From positions 53,732,954-53,796,953 of the forward strand of contig CM056742.1 of assembly GCA_029851415.1 (NCBI GenBank): a stretch of 64,000 nt of DNA, given 5' to 3'. A model generated the notes under the pieces. That model was not told where the DNA came from. It worked only from the letters and a program-made list of their open reading frames with translations, and ran no database searches. How positions within the stretch are numbered: the stretch's first letter is position 1; every line of letters starts with the position of its first letter. Position numbers and translations under genes: made by a program. This document shows positions 56,511 through 64,000 of the stretch, piece by piece. The stretch comes from Eretmocerus hayati. Taxonomy: Eukaryota; Arthropoda; Insecta; Hymenoptera; Aphelinidae.

Positions 56511-59500
56511 AACGGGTTTTAAAGCTCTAGACTTGTACTTTTGGGCATCACAAGAATGAGACTCATGTGCCGTTCCTACGCATATGAGCGACGACTCATA
56601 AATTCAGCAAGTGACCTGCTGAATCTGTGAGTCATTCTCAAGATGCGTAGAATAGGGTGGTACACTGGATCATTGATAGGCATGGACTCTTATGCAGATG
56701 AATAGCGCGTGGAATTTTCTTGAGACTGAGATGTGTTATTGGTCTGGACGGAATATAAATCATACTCGTGTCTTGGATAAGTTTCTTATGCGTCATGAAT
56801 ATAGAATGAATGAAGTAGGACAGAACTCCTTCCACGCAAATCCGCTTATGAAAATTTTTTGGCACTAATCCGTTGTGTATCCAAGAAATTCACTCCTAAG
56901 GTATGTTGCACCCTCGTGAAAAATAGACTCGACGCAGCTTCTCTGATCATCAGGCCTCCCCTCATTCCGAGCTCACAAGGGGAACACCAACCTTGCGGGT
57001 CTTGTATCTTGATGAAAATCTGAGGATCATCTTGTTTTGCTGAGAAATGAAGGTACCTAAAAGGGTTCTGTCCAATGGGCCCTCTATTCTAAGCTGTGGA
57101 ACCCAGGAGCATGCCCATTCTCGACCATTTGGGCCTATTTTTGACCTAAATAAGCCTCCAGCGACTATTCTCCTCCTAAATCCGAGACAACCCTCCTTAG
57201 TACTACTCTTCTCTACATCATTCAGGGGTAACTGAAATACATCACAATATCATAGAAATAGGTATATCTCATGGGTAACCACCCATGAGATGTACAGAAA
57301 GAAACCCTTTGCGCTCATCATTGAAATGTACATAAGATCAACTCCACCACATCACAATGGCAACTGCATAGCCCGGATGAGCTGGCTATCTCTTCTTATC
57401 GTTCTGGCATATCATACATGAGTTTGTGAAAATGTGAACTCATCTGAACATCAACAAAGGCTAGATGAGGAAGTTTGTAAACGTCCATCTGATGATCTAT
57501 GTGAACATCAGACTCCCTGTGGCAGGATCTCCTCTCATGTCCTGACTTGAATCTTACATTTCTCAAACACCTCCACCACAGTTCTAACAGACAGATAGTG
57601 GTTCTACAAACACATTGACACGAATTCACTGCCAGTGGAAGAGAATCTCCCACACTGCACAAAAGTCATCCGATTATCAATACCATAGAGAATCTGCTCA
57701 TCAATCAATACACACATAGCTCGCTCTTGCCCAGTACTCATATCCCTACTAATCTACAACATGAACAATGTTCTGGGGTTAAATTAACAGCATTATCTAA
57801 TCTTCTGACATATATTTTGTTAAAAAACATATGCACCACCCCACAAGTAGCACAATTTCTGAAGAAAAACCTGTAATTCAATTATCATGGATGATGGATC
57901 ATTGTCTCAATCTCTCAGCAATAGCTGTCATGAATTTCTCTCCGTGTGGGAATATCAAGTGGTATGACAGAATTGTCAGAGAATGGGGAGGAAGAGTGCT
58001 GTCTGCTGCTATCTTACTCATGACAACACAAGTGTGAGCTACCCTCCCTAAGTGTGAGTGAGAATAGAGAAATGTAAGAGAGATGGCTACAAAACATGAG
58101 ATGGCGCCGTCAAGATTTGCAGTATCAGAAATCCAATTACTGATCTTCTGATGATATGATTTGATCGTACAACTATTGCTCACTGGGGTGATATTATTAG
58201 ACATGATTGCTTTGATAAATTTCTCAAATTTTCCTTTACATGTTTCACATCATCCGAGAAGTCAGATTGGTCGGGGGGAAATGATTAATGGTCTTGCAAA
58301 TCTCCCGGGAGCGTTTCAAACAGATCATTGACCAGCAACGAGGGAGGAAGAGTGAATTCTCTCCTAGATTGTATATAGTTTGACTCTCTTGCATGCATGA
58401 TACATATTGTGATTCCTTATGTACTTGGAGTGCAATGCGCCTGCGCGAGCTTGCATGACATGAAATGACGCGAAGCTGCGCATGCGCTCGCGTCTCGAGA
58501 ATTCCTCTTCCAACTCCGATCACATCTGTCGTATAGCACATCGAAATTGTCACTAAACTTACTATAACATAGAGAGAAAACACGAATCCACGGAAACTCA
58601 ATCATACATACAGACACACATACATTTACACCTATTCAAACTAAAAGCCGCGGGTTTGAATTGTAAGAAATGATATTATTCCAGATCAGAAATTCAATCA
58701 TACAAAATAAAATTAAATGGGTCACCCAAGATTCTAAGATTCTGATAGAACATAGAAGCATCGAGAGTAATTATCTAGGCCACGATTGACGTCATCGAAT
58801 GGAAAGATTCAACCCAAAAACAAGAGCCTTGATCTCCCCTGATTTCAATGCCCATATATGGAAATAGACACATCTTGAACGCGACTCATTGTCAGTGCAC
58901 GATCTCATGTCGCTTTCCAGCGAGTGAATTTTAAAGAAAAGCGTGTATAAAGAACTTCGGTGGCGAGGGGTGCCCAACACAGCGGCTCACTCTCCCACGC
59001 ACCAACACATAGAAGACCGGCACACGCACTGTACTATATCTTTATCTACTACACCATAGCTGGAAGAGGGCAGCAGCTCTCGGACTCATCATATCGGTCT
59101 CAATCATCGCAACATCCAGCAGCAGATCCAGCAGCATAAAACCATCATAACATTACAGCTTTGGCTCTCGTCGCGCTTAGCTGTTTGTATTCGGAGTTCA
59201 TCTCAAATATATTGCATCATCTCTTATAACCTTTGTCTTTTCAATTTATTTATTAAATTCATTAATCCTTTCGGACTTTTAAACATTCCCGCTCGTGCCA
59301 CAGAAATACCCACGTGACACATCTGACCATCTTGCAAAGGTACCATAAGAATTCTTAATAGAATGGGGTAGATGGGATTTCTAGACGCTGGGAATTTGAC
59401 ACGTGGATATGTCACGATTTTATTTTGCTTTATTTACAATCTTCAGACGATTACCATCTATCAATCAAGCATAGCCGTATACAATGGAGGAACTATGCAA

Positions 59501-60763
59501 AGTTGCTGCCCGAATCTCTTATAACATGGAACTTGATCGAGAAATTCTCAATCTCGCGCCATAGAATGTCTGTGATAAAATTCTGACTTGTTCTGAAATA
59601 TGGCATTTGGGGTTTCTTGTAAAGGATAAAATCCTCGAGTGCATTGAATACATTTATTGGAATAAATGATAATTTGAAAGGCGCCTGCAATACAAATCAC
59701 AAGTTACACTACGATTCATTTTGCGGACCGCATGTTACATATTTATGAGCCTGCTTATATATCACAGGCTGTACAGATCAAACATCAATCTGTGACATAC
59801 CTTTGGATGATAAAATCATGTGACACTGCCTATAGATGTTTCCTTGCTTCCAACATTGCTTAAACAAACTCTGACTAATAAACATTACTATTGCTACATG
59901 ATTGCTGCATGTGCATGCTCCAAATTATTGCAGAAAGTACGGACTGTTATTTGGTCAAGTGAGGTTAGTCACACTACTAACTAGTAAGCGCATGCTCATG
60001 GCGGGGAAGTGCGGGATATTCAAACATAAAATAATTATATCTCAACAGTCTGCAATTTCAATTCGGACTTCACTTGGGAATTTCAACTTCGAAAACCTCT
60101 CCTATTGATCAAAAATATTGGTAACCAGAACACATAGCTCGCAGTATTCCTCAAGTCTTGGGAAATGATCTGTCAATCGACTGAGCAGAATTTTTGGATA
60201 TATTTCTTATACAAATTCAACTCAAGATCTAAGGGATAGGAATTGTTAATTCGCAGATGCTTCTAATTCAAGAACATGGGGAAATCACTACACAAATCTT
60301 TCGTCGCGAGGAGCATTCTGTTGAATGTTGAGTGAGGAAATTCCTCCACAAACAGAATTTGGACTCCACGAAAATGTTTGATCGATTGAAAGACTCTGCA
60401 CAGTGCGAGTCAAAATTAGAATTCGTCCTACACTTGCGTTTCATTATGATCATCATCAAAGCGTCTTGAATTCTCAACGATATTTGAGGCCCGAAATACG
60501 ATTGCTGTATCGAAAAAACCCCCAAGATAAGATCTAAACAAGATACGAACAAGTAGGAAGAAATAGTTCATGACGTGCAAATCGAGAACATCAACTTTAT
60601 CACAGTGAGTTCGTCCAATCCCTTAATGATGTTTACACTCGTATGAGTCGTCAATCAGTCAGAATATTCATCACTCGTAAAACTAGTCAAAATATCCATC
60701 ACAGAAGTGCTGTCGGAATGTGTGTGATTTCAATCACACAAGTAAATTAGAGCAGAGTGAGAC
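56511..60763. other. No convincing gene
   Basis: Short open frames occur on both strands but none has a known motif or a clear exon structure. The only distinct structure is a hairpin at 57266-57291 (ATCTCATGGGT, loop AACC, ACCCATGAGAT). A microsatellite-poor, moderately AT-rich sequence like this may be ordinary intron or intergenic DNA. Confidence 0.4.
57266..57291. repeat. Perfect 11 bp hairpin with 4 base loop
   Basis: ATCTCATGGGT and ACCCATGAGAT are exact inverse copies separated by AACC. No adjacent gene explains it. Confidence 0.5.
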
Positions 60764-62321
60764 CTAGGATTGATTGGTCTTCGATTTCTTATATTCCGCG
60801 CAATCTTTGGGATGATAATCAACATAAAAACATTCAAAACAAAGGAAATTTTCGCACCAAGGACACTTCATGAATGGCATTTTAGTGCACTTGCATCTTG
60901 TGCTAGCCGGATGACCAGGAAAACAAACTTCTTTGACATTCTGGAAAACATATTTGATAGGAGTCAATCGACTAGCATACCAAGAGTACTTGACCATAGG
61001 TACAAACACTGGAGCCATGAGTTGATTGTGCACTAAAGGCTGCAGCTTCAAGATTTCAGCCCTTGAGCCTAATTGTTGTTGTCGCTCTATGAGGTACGTA
61101 GCATTGTATATGGCTTTGATGAAGATTTTTGCCTGGTGATGGAAGTATACGTCCAAAGGCTGTGCTAGAGGAGTACACCCAGGAGGAATTGTTATGACTT
61201 CGCAAGTCGGATTCCCCTGCTGGTCAACAAATTGTTCGTAGAGCTCCGGGTTCTTCTGACCTCCCCAGCTGTCTAGCAGCAACATGAACTTCTTCTCGCC
61301 AACGTACGGTTTTACAACTTCAGTGAGATACGAGTCGAAGAGAGAGCAGGTCAACTTTCCAGATTTTGAGCAGATGACAATCAAATTTCCATACTCCTTA
61401 CACATTGCAGCAACTTCCTCCGCTTCTCGGGGTCCGAAGCTTCCGTTAGTTTCTTGAAGACGAACGAGCAGCTTATTTAACAATATTCCCAAGGCTGTGG
61501 AAGTGAATTCTACGGTGTAGCTATGTTTGACCCTGTTTTGGTCGCCTAAGTATGCATCAACATGATTAGCACCCTTATAGTCCAGTGTTCTTTTTTACGT
61601 CCACGCGATACTCACATCCCATTTGATCAGTGTTTAGGACCATGGCTTTGTCATATGACCCGATTCTCTCAGCAGTCTTGTTCTGGAATTGTTCGGCGAT
61701 GTTGAGCATAGTCTCTAAGGATCTAATCCCCGTTGGTTTCAAATACCTCGTGATTTTTCGCTGGCGTATACCGTATTGAGCTTTAAATCTATCGAGCCAA
61801 TAATTTGAAGCACAGAAACGAGTCTGGCCTGAGCGAAATTCAAGAGCGGCTTGGATTGCCCACTCTTGAACATTTCGCTTATGTATCGGTAAGCGTTTGG
61901 CTCTCGTATCTTTGAATATTTCAAAAGTCTTTTCTTTGATATATACTGATTCGTCAATCTGGGTCTCACCCTTCTCAATATCCTTGGTCCATCGGGCCGA
62001 AGTATCTTTACGAGTAAGAGCTCTGCAACCATTCTTCTGGAGAGTTGTTAGACTCCATTCTGGATGTTCTCTTGACTTATTGATGATTTTGATCTTGGTT
62101 GCAATTGGGATGGCGTCAAATTTTGGTCCCTTAGGACTGGGAATATATTCACTACCTGCAGACTGTTGGCTTTGAGGTTCTGAATCTGTTGCTGGTTCGT
62201 TTGAAAAATAAGAAGAAATAACATTAATCTCTGTGCCAGTTGAATGAGATGGTGATATAGGTGACATCATCAATGGAAATTGTGAGGAAGAATTAGTCAG
62301 TGAATGGTCAGTGGATACCAT
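60764..62321 (-). pseudogene. pogo-like (Tc1/mariner superfamily) transposase with one frameshift
   Basis: The minus-strand frame from 62321 encodes, in order: a Ser/Pro-rich N-terminus; a helix-turn-helix region (about residues 75-120); a CENP-B/Tc5-type DNA-binding part (about 130-200) with NYWLDRFKAQYGIRQRK; and NTDQMGCEYRV, the first catalytic Asp. The frame then breaks at a run of six A (plus-strand T run about 61591-61596). It resumes one base shifted and continues to 60764 with ILLNKLLVRLQE, MLLLDSWGGQKNPELYE (second Asp), IPPGCTPLAQPLDVYFHHQ (third Asp) and a Cys-rich C-terminus (CKCTKMPFMKCPWC...CFECF). This is a DD-D transposase related to pogo/Tigger, which would cut and paste at TA. 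Apart from the single frameshift it is full length (about 500 residues), so it is young. A homopolymer sequencing error cannot be excluded. Terminal repeats were not found. Confidence 0.82.
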
Positions 62322-64000
62322 CCTATCAACAAATTCAGATTCTTCAAATAGGGAATTTGCGCTCGCTCTCTTACTGAATTAGGGGTAATCAATAACCTGC
62401 GTTGATATGCGGATGGTGGCGAATTGAACCTGAACCGAATACATTGGGTTTCACGGTAATTTTTGGAGAGATTTTGCAAGTAGATGGAATGGAATGAACC
62501 GAGGAATTTTTCACATGGGTTTAAAACTCCAGCGGTTGAAGTCTTTGGAATATTCATCGCAGAAGTTGGCAAGATATGAATTTTCCATAGGTTGTATCGT
62601 AACTGGTATGATGTATTAAGGTTTGCGGTGTTTGTGATATCGGTTATTACAAGATCGTACGCTTACAGAGAAAAGATGCCCTCTTGGTTTTATTCGATCA
62701 CCAAAATAGTCATACGCATTTTCCAATCCAGCATGTGATCAAAAAGCCTCTTTTCCAACACCAATGAGACGGTGTCTCAATTGCCAAAGCGATTGTATCG
62801 GATATCTTTGATTTGCTCGAGTTTGATGCATTGACATCTTAGACGCAACGAAAGAATGCCGTTTTGGCCTCTTTCAATCACCAAATATCACGAGCTCATT
62901 GTTCATGATGACCGGAATACATTTCCTAGTCACAAATAAAACAATGACTCTCCTAATACCATCTAGGCTGCTATAACACCGGTTGTTGTCACGCTCTTCA
63001 TTCTACGCAATATCATCCGCGGAACCTACTCTGCACGAAATCGAAACCTTGACAAGGTCCAGATGTGAGTATCTTTGGCGCTGCATCATTAATTCTCATC
63101 AATCAGCCTCATGCTCAACAGGCTCAGATGAGTTGAGTCAACGCTACACGAGACAGCTCATGAGATTACCGATATCACGAGCACCAAGCCTCACTACAAC
63201 ATACGAGTAGCGATGTAACCAACGAACAATGCACATTTTGCCTACTTCTGTATTGGATATCTAAAAAACTCTGACCGCTAAACTTTTCTACCCGTCTGAA
63301 GATCCCTCCAGCCCATTCTAATCCATCTATTACCAAGATCTGGTAAAAAATTACTGGAACCAAAATCAATGTCTGTAGTGCAGAATCCTTTTTTGTTGAC
63401 ACGTCAACCAATGTAGGAGAATTCGCGATTCTCTTGTAACCAAAATCTGGGTAGTATAAACAATTATCTTGCATATTCCGAATCACGAAGTAGTCCTATA
63501 GCCTCACAATTGAGTACTCTAATCTGTACACAAGACGCAAAAGCGATGCAAAATCTCGAAGAATAACCAGACACATTTCATGGTTCGTCTATGAACCATC
63601 TCAATGCATGAAATAGTTCCATAATGAATATTCCCGTACTTTGAAACATGTGCTTAAAGGCTGGAATGTCAAGTGCCATGATACATTCCGTAGATATGGA
63701 TTTCTTGAACAGATATATACACTCATCGTGTTTTATTTGTCCATTATTTGTCAGACGTTTCATCAAAGAATTTGTTGACGAAAAGATTCATACCAGTTTG
63801 GGCTTATCGCCTCCACCAGATCCTGCCAGAATTCCTGACCGCAATAGAATAATTTACTAATAAGCCCAGAAATATCCAATGAAACATTGTACATATGATG
63901 TCCCAGTAATTCTGAGGTTCAAACCTCATTATTGGATTGCTTCGACTATCAGGGTTACATATTTGTAAATATTCTACAGAGATAACTCATCAGTAACACA
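62322..64000. other. No recognisable gene
   Basis: The sequence upstream of the pogo-like transposase should include its 5' region and one element end, but no inverted repeat to the 60500-60760 side was identified. A weak direct repeat is seen at about 62665 and 62845 (AGAATGCCGTTTTGGCC-like words, offset about 180 bp). Nothing else stands out. Confidence 0.35.

Noticed and set aside
57396..58601. Minus-strand open frames of 88-118 codons
   Set aside because: No recognisable motifs, no coherent exon pattern, and overlapping frames are equally open.

Overview
This is animal genomic DNA, most likely from an arthropod and probably an insect, and it is almost entirely mobile and repetitive sequence. 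The evidence for an animal is the 3' end of a BEL/Pao retrotransposon, a non-LTR retrotransposon remnant, a pogo-like and a Sola-like DNA transposase, a Penelope-type terminal motif, and one spliced exon that reads as tubulin-binding cofactor A (TBCA). No bacterial genes or operons are present and the AT-rich spacers are full of stop codons. The species cannot be named from the sequence.

Layout: 1-847 BEL/Pao element end with its 3' LTR; 926-1096 hairpin MITE; 1280-2259 a fragment of a satellite-carrying foldback element, split by a 330 bp TAA-flanked MITE; 2260-3951 low-repeat DNA with the TBCA exon on the minus strand; 3952-7657 a 3.7 kb foldback element with TA target duplication and a second foldback nested inside; 8118-9285 a near-complete palindrome rich in the motif CCGACTCGGT; 9300-10850 low-repeat DNA with one possible exon; 10854-24262 a giant 13.4 kb inverted-repeat element whose arms are arrays of a trimeric ~54 bp satellite, with a 248 bp satellite at its centre and a 2.3 kb palindromic element (itself hosting a 686 bp palindromic element) inserted in the right arm.

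Then: 24263-27600 mostly unassigned, with a tRNA-like pseudogene and a short tandem repeat; 27600-30370 a foldback with direct repeats that each carry a splice-donor consensus; 30500-33066 a 2.6 kb palindrome with a hAT MITE in one arm; 34366-35359 a further palindrome; 36399-40129 a decayed transposon with ~440 bp inverted termini, 4 bp target duplication and a broken Sola-like transposase; 40622-44450 inverted Penelope-type termini around a spacer holding another palindrome; 44515-46325 a reverse transcriptase remnant interrupted by a solo LTR; 47430-48418 foldback; 48660-50072 a 174 bp satellite; 50290-50650 short repeats around GCTAGC palindromes; 51193-55609 a foldback interrupted by a 2.3 kb TTAA-flanked element; 56060-56506 a TTAA-type MITE; 56507-60763 nothing convincing; 60764-62321 a pogo-like transposase on the minus strand with one frameshift; the rest unassigned.

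The main theme is that around ten unrelated long palindromic (foldback) elements lie in series or nested. Because each palindrome has two copies of its arm, the uninterrupted arm serves as an internal empty-site control for later insertions in the other arm. This lets the insertion boundaries and target duplications of several undescribed elements be read directly, and gives a relative order of events.
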